DNA of 64,000 nt from positions 124,001 to 188,000 of the forward strand of contig NZ_JBHTKH010000002.1 in assembly GCF_042676085.1 (NCBI RefSeq). The letters are read 5' to 3'. Every line of letters begins with the position of its first letter. Position 1 is the first letter of the stretch. The notes beneath the pieces are model-generated. The model did no database searches. It was given only the letters and a program-made list of their open reading frames with translations, and was not told where the DNA came from. Shown in pieces: positions 55,064 through 63,510 of this stretch. The translations under genes and the position numbers were made by a program. The DNA comes from Terrabacter terrigena (GTDB lineage Bacteria > Actinomycetota > Actinomycetes > Actinomycetales > Dermatophilaceae).

Positions 55064-56010
55064 CACTCACCGTCCCCGTGGTCGTCGACATCACCCGGGG
55101 TGAGGTCGCTGCGCAGGCCCTTGTATGCCGGTTGGCGCAGCCTGCCCTGCCCGCTCAGTCCCAGCGACTGCACGTCGGCGACGAGCACGGGGTGCACCCA
55201 CGTGGCACCGTTGGAGTCCTCTGCCGGAACGGCTGTGGCAAAAGGGGATTCGACCGAACTGAGCGCCTCGAGGTCTCGCATGAGCGCCTGCCCGGTCTTG
55301 CCTGCGAGACCTGAGCCGACGCGCCCGAGGTAGCGCAGGCCGCCGGGTCCCGGCACGCCGACGAGCACCGCACCGAGCCGACGGGACACGGTGCCGGTGG
55401 ACTCGGGGCGCCACCCGCCGATGACGACCGAGACGGTGCCGCGGTGAGGAGACTTGAGCCAGTGGGGCGACCGCAGGCCGGGCACGTAGGTCGAGTCGAC
55501 GCGTTTCGAGACGATGCCCTCGAGGCCCTGTTCCTTCGTCGCGGCGTGCAGCGTCGCGCCGTCGGAGAAGGTCGGCGGCGTCTGCCAGCGCGGCCCGGCG
55601 AGCTCGAGACGTTCGAGCGTGGACCGACGGTCGGTCCACTTGCGGCCCAGCAGGTCGACCCCGTAGAGGCGCAGCAGGTCGAACGTCATCAACGTCACCG
55701 GCGCCTGCTCGGCCAGCAGCGTCGCCCGCCGCGCGTCCGTGACGTGGAACCGCTCGGCCATCGCGGCGAAGGAGGGCACGCCGTCGCGCATCGACACGAT
55801 CTCGCCGTCGAGCAGCATGTCGGCGTACTCGTCGACCAGGGCACGCAGCTCCGGGAACGCCACGGTGACGTCGCGCTCGGTGCGGGTGAACAGGCGCATC
55901 TCGCCGTCGCGCACGTCGGCCAGGACGCGCATGCCGTCCCACTTGACCTCGTGCTGCCAGCGGTCGTCGGCCGGAATGGTCGACGCGGGCGTCGCGAGCA
56001 TGGGGCGCAT
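55063..56010 (-). CDS. ATP-dependent DNA ligase (LigD ligase domain, stand-alone)
   Basis: A 315-residue ligase with the adenylated lysine in EVKWDGMRVLADV (KxDG). MLLDGEIV (motif III), LMTFDLLRLYG, EGIVSKRVDSTYVPG (motif IV) and WLKSPHRGTVSVVIGGW (motif V) complete the nucleotidyltransferase core, with an OB-fold C-terminus. It seals ends in NHEJ with Ku. The ATG is only 18 bases from the divergent ku ATG; AAGAAT 6 bases upstream would allow a leaderless transcript. Confidence 0.92.
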   Translation of the reverse strand: MRPMLATPASTIPADDRWQHEVKWDGMRVLADVRDGEMRLFTRTERDVTVAFPELRALVDEYADMLLDGEIVSMRDGVPSFAAMAERFHVTDARRATLLAEQAPVTLMTFDLLRLYGVDLLGRKWTDRRSTLERLELAGPRWQTPPTFSDGATLHAATKEQGLEGIVSKRVDSTYVPGLRSPHWLKSPHRGTVSVVIGGWRPESTGTVSRRLGAVLVGVPGPGGLRYLGRVGSGLAGKTGQALMRDLEALSSVESPFATAVPAEDSNGATWVHPVLVADVQSLGLSGQGRLRQPAYKGLRSDLTPGDVDDHGDGE

Positions 56011-56028
56011 GGGTGCATTCTTGTTCTC

Positions 56029-57009
56029 ATGCGAGCCATCTGGAAAGGCGCCGTGTCGTTCGGCCTGGTCAATGTGCCGGTCCGACTCTTTTCGGCAACC
56101 GAGAACCACGACGTGCAGTTCCGCCAGGTCCACGAGAAGGACGGGGGCCGCATCAAGTACCAACGCGTGTGCTCGATCGACGGCGAGGAGGTGCCCTACT
56201 CCGACATCGCCAAGGGCTACGAGGCCGCCGACGGCCAGATGGTCGTGTTGACCGACGAGGACCTCAAGAGCCTGCCCTCGCGGTCGTCGAAGGAGATCTC
56301 GATCGAGAAGTTCGTGCCGTCGGAGCAGATCGACCCGCTCCTGTTCGACAAGAGCTACTACCTCGAGCCCGACAAGACCGGCCTCAAGCCGTACGTGCTG
56401 CTGCGCGACGCCCTGGAGAAGGCCGACCGGATGGCGCTGGTCACCGTGTCGGTGCGCACCCGCATGACGCTCGCCGTGCTCCGGGTGCGCGACGGCGTCA
56501 TCGTGCTGCAGACGCTGCTCTGGGCGGACGAGGTGCGCACGCCCGAGTTCGAGTCGCTCTCGGAGGACACCCACGCAACGGCCAAGGAGCTCGCGATGGC
56601 GGCCTCGCTGGTCGACTCGCTGTCGGGTGACTACGAGCCCGACGAGTTCGAGGACGACTACTCCGAGGCCGTCACCCAGCTCGTCGCGACGAAGATCGAG
56701 GGCGGTGACATCACCGAGACGCCCGAGGCCAAGGGTGAGGAGACCGAGGTCGTCGACCTGCTCGCTGCGCTGCAGCGCAGCGTCGACAAGGCCAAGGCCG
56801 CCAAGTCGGGCGGCTCGAGCGGTTCGGCCGCAGCCGCGGGCGACGCCGACGACAGCGACGACAGCGACGACAGCGCCGAGAAGTCCACCGCCAAGAAGTC
56901 GACCACGAAGAAGGCGGCCACGAAGAAGGCCGCTGCGAAGTCCACCGCTGCGAAGTCCACCGCCAAGAAGTCGACGACCAAGAAGGCGGCCACGAAGAAG
57001 GCCAGCTGA
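56029..57009 (+). CDS. ku: Ku protein, bacterial NHEJ end-binding
   Basis: A 326-residue ring-forming homodimer that binds DNA ends and recruits LigD. IWKGAVSFGLVNVPVRLFSATE is the classic N-terminus; the Ku core runs to about residue 255. The last 60 residues are first acidic (DADDSDDSDDSAE) and then an H1-like KKSTTKKAATKKA repeat tail, similar to mycobacterial Ku tails that bind DNA. CATTCT is 7 bases before the ATG. It is divergent from the ligase gene with no room for ordinary leaders. Confidence 0.95.
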   Translation: MRAIWKGAVSFGLVNVPVRLFSATENHDVQFRQVHEKDGGRIKYQRVCSIDGEEVPYSDIAKGYEAADGQMVVLTDEDLKSLPSRSSKEISIEKFVPSEQIDPLLFDKSYYLEPDKTGLKPYVLLRDALEKADRMALVTVSVRTRMTLAVLRVRDGVIVLQTLLWADEVRTPEFESLSEDTHATAKELAMAASLVDSLSGDYEPDEFEDDYSEAVTQLVATKIEGGDITETPEAKGEETEVVDLLAALQRSVDKAKAAKSGGSSGSAAAAGDADDSDDSDDSAEKSTAKKSTTKKAATKKAAAKSTAAKSTAKKSTTKKAATKKAS

Positions 57010-57074
57010 GCGCTCCTCGTCACGTCACGAGCTCCACCGCGGCGCGACGGCAACGACGGCGTGCTCGAGGCTGT

Positions 57075-57115
57075 CGGGGGGCGTATGCCGTCGGGCCCGT
57101 CGGGCACGCCCCCCG
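57075..57115 (+). terminator. Hairpin terminator of ku with octamer in its loop
   Basis: CGGGGGGCGT (57075-57084) and ACGCCCCCCG (57106-57115) form a perfect 10-pair stem. The GTATGCCG octamer begins in the last bases of the 5' arm (57083) and runs into the loop. Confidence 0.75.
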
Positions 57116-57136
57116 CCGGCTCGTAGGGTGGCCCGC

Positions 57137-57883
57137 ATGAGCGAGCATCGCCCCCAGCCCTCCCGCCCTGTGGCCGTGGTGACCGGCGCAACCCGCGGCA
57201 TCGGCCTGGCCGTCGCCGAGGACCTCGCCGACACCCACCACGTCGTGGTCGGCGGTCGCAGTGCCGGGTCGGTCGCGTCGGTCGTCGACCGGCTGCCGTC
57301 CGCGGAAGGGTTGGTCGCCGACCTCGCCGACTGCTCCCCCGGCGGGTCTCTCGAGAGCGCGCTGGAGGCGCTCGTGCCGAGGCTGGACCGGGTCGACGTG
57401 CTCGTGCACTCGGCAGGGGTGCTGCGCAGCGGGACCGTCGCCGACTCGCCGGTGTCGGACTGGGCCGAGTCCCTGACGGTCAACGTCACCGCCGTCGCCG
57501 CCGTGACGAGGGCGCTGCTGCCGGCGCTGCGCCGGGCCCACGGTCTGGTGATCACGGTGAACTCCGGGTCGGGTCTCACGGCGTCGCCCGCGTCGGGCGC
57601 CTACTGCGCGTCGAAGTTCGCGCTTCGGGCCCTCACCGACTCGCTGCGCCAGGAGGAGCGCGAGCACGGTGTGCGGGTGACGTCGCTGCACCCGGGCCGT
57701 GTCGACACGGACATGCAGCACGAGCTCGTCGCGTTCGAGGGCGCCGAGTACGACGCCTCGGCCTACCTCGACGTGCGTTCCGTCGTGCGGGCCGCCCGCC
57801 TCGCCATCGACGCGGGTGAGGACGCGAGCGTCGACATGGTCTCGGTGCGTCCGCGCGGCTGGCGCCCGCGAACGTCCGCCTGA
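57137..57883 (+). CDS. SDR-family oxidoreductase
   Basis: A 248-residue classical short-chain dehydrogenase: TGATRGIGLAVAEDL (TGxxxGxG), HSAGVLRSG (NAG-like), active-site Ser in ITVNSGSGL and YCASK (YxxxK, about residues 155-159). The substrate is unknown. TAGGGT is 7 bases before the ATG, with no Shine-Dalgarno, so it is a textbook leaderless gene. Confidence 0.88.
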   Translation: MSEHRPQPSRPVAVVTGATRGIGLAVAEDLADTHHVVVGGRSAGSVASVVDRLPSAEGLVADLADCSPGGSLESALEALVPRLDRVDVLVHSAGVLRSGTVADSPVSDWAESLTVNVTAVAAVTRALLPALRRAHGLVITVNSGSGLTASPASGAYCASKFALRALTDSLRQEEREHGVRVTSLHPGRVDTDMQHELVAFEGAEYDASAYLDVRSVVRAARLAIDAGEDASVDMVSVRPRGWRPRTSA

Positions 57884-57918
57884 GACCCCGGCGTCCCGGT
57901 CGTCCGATCGGCGCCGGG

Positions 57919-58716
57919 TCAGATGCGGCTGGAGCCGCGCGTGGGCATGAGCGCCAGACGCGCGAACGCGAGCGAGGCCGCGAGGTCGACCTCGCGCTGC
58001 TCGCGGTCACCCTTGCGGGTCGAGACCTCGACGACGACCTCTCCCGACCAGTCGCTGTCGGCGAGGTGCTCGAGCACGTCTGCGCACGGCTGCGTGCCGC
58101 GCCCGGGCACGAGGTGCTCGTCGAGGAAGGACCCGAGCCCGTCGGCAAGGTGCAGGTGGGCCAGCCGCGAGCCCAGCCGGTGTGCCATCTCGAGCGCGTC
58201 GGAACCCGCGGTCGCCGTGTGCGACAGGTCGAGCGTCACGTGGTCGTAGGGCTGTTCGACGGGATCCCAGTGCGGCAGGTAGGCCATGACCTCGCGACGC
58301 GCGGTCCGCCACGGGTACATGTTCTCGACGGCGAGCCTGATGCCGTGGTCGTGCTCGCGGAGGGCGATCCCGTCGACGAACCCGGCGGCGTACTCCTTCT
58401 GCCAGCGGAACGGTGGGTGGAGCACGACCGTGCCCGCCCCCACCTCGAGCGCGAGCTCGATCGACCGGTCGACCTTGCCCCACGGGTCGGCGCCCCAGAT
58501 GCGCTGGGTCAGCAGCAGCGTCGGGGCGTGGACCGACACGACGGGCAGCCCGTGCAGCTCGGACAGGGCACGCAGGGCCCCGGCCTCCTGGGTCACCGGG
58601 TCGGTCCAGACCATGACCTCGATCGCGTCGTAGCCGAGCCGCGCGGCGGTCGCGAAGGCGGTCGCCGCGTTGTCGGGGTAGAGCGAGGCGGTCGACAGGC
58701 CGACCCGGATCGTCAT
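57919..58716 (-). CDS. Sugar phosphate isomerase/epimerase family protein (AP endonuclease 2-like TIM barrel)
   Basis: A 265-residue TIM barrel. IRVGLSTASLYPDNAATAFATAARLGYDAIEVMVWTD opens it and metal ligands are visible in VSVHAP, VVLHPPFRW, LAVENMYPW, TLDLSHTA and HLHLADG. It likely acts on a sugar or inositol derivative; the substrate is unknown. GACAAT lies 6 bases before the ATG. It is followed closely by the Ppx gene on the same strand (58 bases upstream). Confidence 0.83.
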   Translation of the reverse strand: MTIRVGLSTASLYPDNAATAFATAARLGYDAIEVMVWTDPVTQEAGALRALSELHGLPVVSVHAPTLLLTQRIWGADPWGKVDRSIELALEVGAGTVVLHPPFRWQKEYAAGFVDGIALREHDHGIRLAVENMYPWRTARREVMAYLPHWDPVEQPYDHVTLDLSHTATAGSDALEMAHRLGSRLAHLHLADGLGSFLDEHLVPGRGTQPCADVLEHLADSDWSGEVVVEVSTRKGDREQREVDLAASLAFARLALMPTRGSSRI

Positions 58717-58774
58717 GCGGCCATTGTCCGGCACGGCGTCCGGGCGGTCGCACGGCGGTGCCCGGTCAGGAGCG

Positions 58775-59704
58775 TCACGAGGTCAGGTGGTCGAGTCTTC
58801 GGAGGATGAGCCCCTCGCGCAGTGCCCACGGGCAGATGTCGAGACGCTCGACCTGCAGGAGGTCGAGGGCGGCCTCGGCGACGAGGGCACCGGCGTACAG
58901 CTGGCGGGCACGACCCTCGGAGACCCCGGGGAGCTGCGCACGAGCCGCCGAGTCGAGGCCGGCGAGCCGCCGGACGATGCCGCGAAGGTCGTTGCGCGAC
59001 AGGGTGCGTGGCACGAAGGGGCCATCGTCGCGCGGGGCGGCCCCGGCGATGCGGGCGAGCGACCGCATCGTCTTGGACGTTCCGACCGCACGGTCCGGTG
59101 CTCCGGCAGCCAGCAGCGGGCGTACGCGCTCGGCGAGGCTGGCACGCACGTGGGCGCGGAGGTCTCGGGCGTCGGACTCGCTGGGTGGGTCACCGGGAAG
59201 CCGCTCGCGCGTCAGGCGTCCCGCGCCGAGCGGCAGGCTGAACGCGACGTCGGGCTCCTCGTCGAGGCCGCCCGCGAGCTCGAGCGAGCCGCCCCCGATG
59301 TCGACGACGAGCAGCCGCCCGCTCGACCAGCCGAACCAGCGGCGCACGGCGAGGAACGTCATCCGCGACTCGTCGGTGCCACTGAGGGCCTCGAGCTCGA
59401 CGCCGGTCTCGTGCCGCACCCGCTCGATGACGGCCTCGCCGTTCGGCGACTCCCGGAGCGCTGACGTGGCGAAGGCGAACAGGTCGCTGACGCCCTGGTC
59501 CTCGGCGACGACGAGGCACTCGCGGATGAACGACACGAGGCGGTCGGCCGTGGCGTCGCTGACGCGTCCGTCGGGGTCGAGGCTCTCGGAGAGGCGCAGC
59601 TCGGTCTTGTGCGAGAAGGCCGGGAGCGGCTGGGCGCCGGGGTGCGCGTCGACGACGAGGAGGTGGACCGTGTTGGACCCGATGTCGATGACGCCAAGGC
59701 GCAT
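58775..59704 (-). CDS. ppx: Ppx/GppA phosphatase (exopolyphosphatase)
   Basis: A 309-residue ASKHA-fold phosphatase. GVIDIGSNTVHLLVVDA is the phosphate-1 motif, FATSALRESPNG follows, and LLVVDIGGGSLELA is phosphate-2. It would degrade polyphosphate or pppGpp; length corresponds to the short actinobacterial Ppx (Rv0496-like) without HD domain. TAGGGT is 6 bases before the ATG (leaderless). In mycobacteria the homologue lies close to proC/bldC, so the order has been rearranged here. Confidence 0.92.
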   Translation of the reverse strand: MRLGVIDIGSNTVHLLVVDAHPGAQPLPAFSHKTELRLSESLDPDGRVSDATADRLVSFIRECLVVAEDQGVSDLFAFATSALRESPNGEAVIERVRHETGVELEALSGTDESRMTFLAVRRWFGWSSGRLLVVDIGGGSLELAGGLDEEPDVAFSLPLGAGRLTRERLPGDPPSESDARDLRAHVRASLAERVRPLLAAGAPDRAVGTSKTMRSLARIAGAAPRDDGPFVPRTLSRNDLRGIVRRLAGLDSAARAQLPGVSEGRARQLYAGALVAEAALDLLQVERLDICPWALREGLILRRLDHLTS

Positions 59705-59790
59705 GCCCCGACCCTATCGCCCGCCTGCCAGCCGCTTGTCCCGCCGCCGTGTGCCGCCGCCGCGGCGTGCCGTCAGGCCTCCGGAGGCCG

Positions 59791-60525
59791 TCACGCCGAG
59801 CGGCGGCTCAGGGTGAGCGAGCCGAGGGCCAGGGCCCCGGCGATGAAGGCCGCCATGATGCCGAGGTCGGTGAGCACGGCGGTGACCGGGTCGGCATTGC
59901 GCGCGATCTCCTTCATCGCGTCGACGGCGTACGACAGGGGCAGCACGTCGGAGATCCACTGGAGGACGGTGGGCAGCTGGTCTCGCGCGATGAGCAGACC
60001 GCAGAGCAGGAACTGGGGCAGCACGAAGGCCGGCATGAACTGCACCGCCTGGAACTCGGTGCGCGCGAAGCCGCTGGCGAGCAGGCCCAGGGCGGTGCCG
60101 AGCACGGCGTCGAAGACGGCCACGACGATGAGCAGCCAGAGCGGTCCGGCGACGTCGAGGTCACACACCCAGACGGCGAATCCCGTTGCCACCAGGGCCT
60201 GCACGACGGCGAGCGCTCCGAAGGCGGCGGCATAGCCGAGCATGAAGTCGCCCTTGCCCATCGGGGTCGTGAGCAGCCGCTCCAGCGTGCCCGACTGCCG
60301 CTCGCGAAGCGTGGCGACCGAGGTGACGATGAACATGACGATCATCGGGAAGACGCCGAGCAGCGCGGGGCCGATGGCGTCGAAGACCGGCGTGCCGTCG
60401 TAGATCCAGGCGAGCAGCCCCAGCAGGACGCACGGGACGACGAGGATCAGTGCGATGGTGCGGTGGTCGGTGCGGACCTGGCGCAGCACGCGGCCCGAGG
60501 TGGCTGTGGTGAGTCCGGCGTTCAC
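59791..60525 (-). CDS. ABC-2 type permease
   Basis: A 244-residue membrane protein with six helices. VATLRERQSGTLERLLTTPMGKGDFMLGYAAAFGALAVVQ is the ABC-2 signature (RERExGTLExLLxxP), and LPQFLLCGLLIARDQLPTVLQWISDVLPLSYAVDAM is the C-terminal signature. It would export a drug or lipid-like substrate. The GTG overlaps the ATPase stop (GTGA). Third gene of the TetR-controlled cluster. Confidence 0.92.
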   Translation of the reverse strand: MNAGLTTATSGRVLRQVRTDHRTIALILVVPCVLLGLLAWIYDGTPVFDAIGPALLGVFPMIVMFIVTSVATLRERQSGTLERLLTTPMGKGDFMLGYAAAFGALAVVQALVATGFAVWVCDLDVAGPLWLLIVVAVFDAVLGTALGLLASGFARTEFQAVQFMPAFVLPQFLLCGLLIARDQLPTVLQWISDVLPLSYAVDAMKEIARNADPVTAVLTDLGIMAAFIAGALALGSLTLSRRSA

Positions 60526-61301
60526 GATGCGCTCCTGTCGGAGGACGGCGACGATGCCCCGGCGCGGGCGGTCTCGGCGTCGATGAGGGCGAGGAAGGCG
60601 GCGTCGGCATCGGCCGCGCCGGTGCGGGCGAGCAGCTCGTCGGGTGTGACGTCGGCGAGCACCTGGCCCTCGCGGAGCAGCACCAGACGGTCGCAGCGGG
60701 CCGCCTCGTCCATGACGTGGCTCGACACGATGAGCGAGTGCCCCTGCTCGGCGAGGTGGCGGAAGAGGTCCCACAGGTCTCGGCGCAGCACCGGGTCGAG
60801 ACCCACGGTGGGCTCGTCGAGGACGAGGAGGGTGGGCCTCCCGACGAGGGCGGCCGCGAGCGAGACCCGCGACTCCTGGCCGCCGGAGAGGTCCTGCACG
60901 AGCTGGTCTGCGTGCGACACGAGGTCGACCTCGGCGAGCGTGCGGTCGACGGCGTCGCGCAGGGCCTGGCCTCGGAGACCGACCGCACGCCCGAAGTAGG
61001 CGACGTTGTCGCGGACGGTGAGGTCGGCATACACGCTCGGGCTCTGGGTGACGTAGCCGACCTCGTCGCGCAGGACGGGCGAGCCGCCCGGGTGACCGAG
61101 CACGGTGACCGTGCCGGCCTCGATGATCTGGACGCCGACGATGCACCGGATCAGTGTCGACTTGCCCGAGCCCGAGGGCCCGAGCAGCCCGACGACCTGT
61201 CCGGCCGGGATCTCGAGGTCGAGGCCGGGGATGACCCGTCGCTTGCCGCGGATGACCTGCAGACCGCTCACGGCCACTGCCGGTCCACTGTTATTCATCA
61301 T
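60522..61301 (-). CDS. ABC transporter ATP-binding protein (DrrA-like)
   Basis: A 259-residue ATPase: Walker A GPSGSGKSTLIRCIVG, Q-loop YVTQSPSVYADLTVRDN, signature LSGGQESRVSLAAALVGRP and Walker B LLVLDEPTVGLDP. Two adjacent ATGs (61301, 61298) are possible. Both lie in a palindrome (61294-61309) that may be the TetR operator or hide the start codon in RNA. Starts 10 bases after the tetR stop. Confidence 0.92.
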   Translation of the reverse strand: MMNNSGPAVAVSGLQVIRGKRRVIPGLDLEIPAGQVVGLLGPSGSGKSTLIRCIVGVQIIEAGTVTVLGHPGGSPVLRDEVGYVTQSPSVYADLTVRDNVAYFGRAVGLRGQALRDAVDRTLAEVDLVSHADQLVQDLSGGQESRVSLAAALVGRPTLLVLDEPTVGLDPVLRRDLWDLFRHLAEQGHSLIVSSHVMDEAARCDRLVLLREGQVLADVTPDELLARTGAADADAAFLALIDAETARAGASSPSSDRSAS

Positions 61302-61309
61302 GTGATGAA
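61294..61309. promoter_or_regulatory. Perfect 7-bp-arm palindrome over the ABC gene start (candidate TetR operator)
   Basis: TTCATCA-TG-TGATGAA, with identical arms, covers the ABC start codon and reaches to within 2 bases of the tetR stop. TetR repressors often bind such sites near the genes they control. The same sequence in RNA can fold as a 6-pair hairpin with a 4-base loop containing the start codon. Confidence 0.5.
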
Positions 61310-61311
61310 AT

Positions 61312-61926
61312 CTACTCCGGTCCAGGGCTCCTGTCCACGAGATGGTGCTGGAGAACCGGCCCGATCCGCTCGACGAGCTGCTCGCGCGTGGCCTCGGCCA
61401 GCGCGGGGACCTTGATCACGTAGCGCGCGACGACGAGGCCGATCATCTGGGAGGCCGCGAGCGCTCCGCGCAGCTGCGGGTCAGGTGCGCCGGTCGACGC
61501 CGCGATGCGCCCGAAGACCTCGCGGCCGAGGAACTCGCGCAGCATCCGGGCCGCCTCCTCGCTCGTCATGCTCGACCGGACGAGCGCGACGAGGGCGTCC
61601 CGCCGTTCGGCCGGCTCCCACACCCCGAGGAACGTCTCGACGATGCGCCAGCCGAGCCGGTCGACGTCGCCGGTCGTGATGCGCTCGATGAGCTCGGCAG
61701 GGTTGACGGGCACGTCGAGCGTCTCGGCGAAGAGCGCCGCCTTGCCGTCGAAGTAGTGGTGGACGAGAGCGGGGTCGACGCCGGCCTCGCGGGCGATACC
61801 GCGCAGGCTCGTCTTGTCATATCCCTTGGCAGCAAAGGACTTTCGTGCTGCGTCGATGATCGCCGAACGCGTGTCCTCACCGCCGGGTCGCCGCCCTCGC
61901 GCCCTCACGGCGTCGCGCGTCGTCAT
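61312..61926 (-). CDS. TetR-family transcriptional regulator
   Basis: A 204-residue repressor. The N-terminal helix-turn-helix runs IIDAARKSFAAKGYDKTSLRGIAREAGVDPALVHHYFDGKAALFAETL (about residues 20-67). The C-terminal ligand domain ends FLGREVF...QMIGLVVARYVIKVPAL, of the TetR_C drug-responsive type. It is the first gene of an operon with the ABC exporter. TACGGT is 6 bases before the ATG; that ATG is well upstream of the helix-turn-helix, supporting the start. Confidence 0.93.
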   Translation of the reverse strand: MTTRDAVRARGRRPGGEDTRSAIIDAARKSFAAKGYDKTSLRGIAREAGVDPALVHHYFDGKAALFAETLDVPVNPAELIERITTGDVDRLGWRIVETFLGVWEPAERRDALVALVRSSMTSEEAARMLREFLGREVFGRIAASTGAPDPQLRGALAASQMIGLVVARYVIKVPALAEATREQLVERIGPVLQHHLVDRSPGPE

Positions 61927-62064
61927 GGGGACACCGTATGCCGCCTCGACGGCCACAGCGTGCACCTCGGCCCCGTTGACCGGCCGCGACCGGCGTCCGA
62001 CAATCGAGGTGTCCGGTCCGCCACAAGGATCGACGGACCCACGTGAAAGAGGGTCGATGCGACC

Positions 62065-62424
62065 ATGAAGAGATGGACGCATCCGCAGGATGCCCTGCCG
62101 CTCGTCGCCGGCATCTATGCAGCGTTGTCACCCATCTGGACGACAACCACCACCCGGGCCACCACGACGATGATCGTGCTCGGCGCCATCTCGGCGCTCG
62201 CCGCGGTCGCCGAGCTGGTGCGGCCCGACCTGATCCCGCTGGAGGGCCTCACCGCCATCATCGGCGTGGCCTTCATCGTCGCACCGTGGGTCATGGGGTT
62301 CAGCGGCACCCGACCGATGGCGTGGACGGCCTGGATCGTCGGTGCGGTGACGTTCCTCGTCGGCGCCGCCGACCTCCAGGTGACCCGCATGCATCACCGC
62401 GACGGCACCGCCACGACGCCCTGA
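62065..62424 (+). CDS. SPW-repeat membrane protein
   Basis: A 119-residue protein with four hydrophobic helices arranged as two repeats. The first ends in YAALSPIW and the second contains VAFIVAPWVMGF, the SPW/APW motif. AGLIVGGVTFLLGA-type (IVGAVTFLVGAADLQV) closes it. Function is unknown. GAAAGAGGG lies upstream with a long spacer. Followed by a strong terminator. Confidence 0.8.
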   Translation: MKRWTHPQDALPLVAGIYAALSPIWTTTTTRATTTMIVLGAISALAAVAELVRPDLIPLEGLTAIIGVAFIVAPWVMGFSGTRPMAWTAWIVGAVTFLVGAADLQVTRMHHRDGTATTP

Positions 62425-62435
62425 CCGCGTGCGGA

Positions 62436-62467
62436 GCCCGGGCCGGCCCGTGAGAACCGGCCCGGGC
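62436..62467 (+). terminator. Hairpin terminator after the SPW gene
   Basis: GCCCGGGCCGG (62436-62446) and CCGGCCCGGGC (62457-62467) form a perfect 11-pair stem 12 bases after the stop. The rest of 62468-62655 shows no gene that I can support. Confidence 0.75.
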
Positions 62468-62655
62468 ATCCTCGTGCACGCCATCCCGGGATGCGCCGGT
62501 CACGCACCGACCTCGCCGTCGCGGGCCCCCACCAGGGGGGGCTGAGCCCCTTCCCGCGCACCGGAGGTGACCTGGACGCCACGACCAGCGTGCGTGGCTT
62601 CCACGACGTGGGCGCCTGCGACGCGTCCCGAAGCTGTGCGGCATAGGGTGAGCCG

Positions 62656-63465
62656 GTGGCTGAAGCACCTCTGGACCTCCCGCGCGTCTGGGTCGAGTTC
62701 ACAGACCCCGCCGACGCGAACCAGCGCTACCGCTGCGACCTGACGTGGCTCACGAGCAGCTGGACGTGCATCTTCGGCAACGGCTGCCAGGGCATCTACG
62801 CCGGCCGGCCCGACGACGGGTGCTGCACGCTCGGCGCGCACTTCACCGAGAAGGCCGACTGGAAGCGCGTCGCCAAGGCCGTCGAGGAGCTCGGAGAGGA
62901 CGAGTGGGAGTACCACTCGGTCGGCACCGCCACCGGCAGCAAGGACGACTGGACCGAGAAGGAGGACGGCGCCCGCAAGACCAAGGTCGTCGACGGCGCC
63001 TGCATCTTCCTCAACCGCCCGGGCTTCCCGGCCGGCGCCGGTTGCGCGCTGCACCAGCACGCCGTCCTCACCGGCGTGCAGCCGCACACCCTCAAGCCCG
63101 ACGTGTGCTGGCAGCTGCCGATCCGGCGCACGTTCCGCACGGTCGAGCTGCCCGACGACACCAGCTACCTCGAGGTGACGATCACCGAGTACGACCGCCG
63201 CGGCTGGGGGCCCGGTGGCCACGACCTCGACTGGTACTGCTCGGGCAACCCCGAGGCGCACGTGGGGCGCGAGCCCGTGTACCGCTCCAACGCCCCCGAG
63301 CTGATCGAGCTGATGGGGCCCGAGGCGTACGCCGAGCTGGCGATCCGTGCCGAGGCGCACCTCGCGCAGGTCAAGGCGGTGCGCGCCCGTGGGGTGCGCA
63401 AGCTGCTGCCCCTGCTCGTGCACCCGGCCACCATTGAGGCGCAACGGACGAAGAGTTCGGAGTGA
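62656..63465 (+). CDS. Cys-rich conserved protein of unknown function
   Basis: A 269-residue soluble protein with clustered cysteines: Cys27, 38, 44, 56, 57, 116, 130 and 151, plus one in LDWYCSGNPEAHVG. The spacing (GCC, then C-x13-C and a distant KPDVCW) recalls zinc- or Fe-S-binding YkgJ/DUF3109-type proteins, which is an inference. No membrane segment. The GTG has TAGGGT 6 bases upstream (leaderless). It is followed by a methyltransferase 45 bases downstream. I do not recognise a named family. Confidence 0.65.
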   Translation: MAEAPLDLPRVWVEFTDPADANQRYRCDLTWLTSSWTCIFGNGCQGIYAGRPDDGCCTLGAHFTEKADWKRVAKAVEELGEDEWEYHSVGTATGSKDDWTEKEDGARKTKVVDGACIFLNRPGFPAGAGCALHQHAVLTGVQPHTLKPDVCWQLPIRRTFRTVELPDDTSYLEVTITEYDRRGWGPGGHDLDWYCSGNPEAHVGREPVYRSNAPELIELMGPEAYAELAIRAEAHLAQVKAVRARGVRKLLPLLVHPATIEAQRTKSSE

Positions 63466-63490
63466 GTGGACTGAGTGGAGTGAGTGGAGT
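63464..63490 (+). repeat. 9-bp tandem repeat, three copies
   Basis: GAGTGGACT, GAGTGGAGT, GAGTGGAGT in succession overlapping the stop codon of the preceding gene. A variable short repeat in the gap to the methyltransferase gene. Confidence 0.8.
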
Positions 63491-63510
63491 AGGTGCGGAG
63501 TGAGGTCGGC

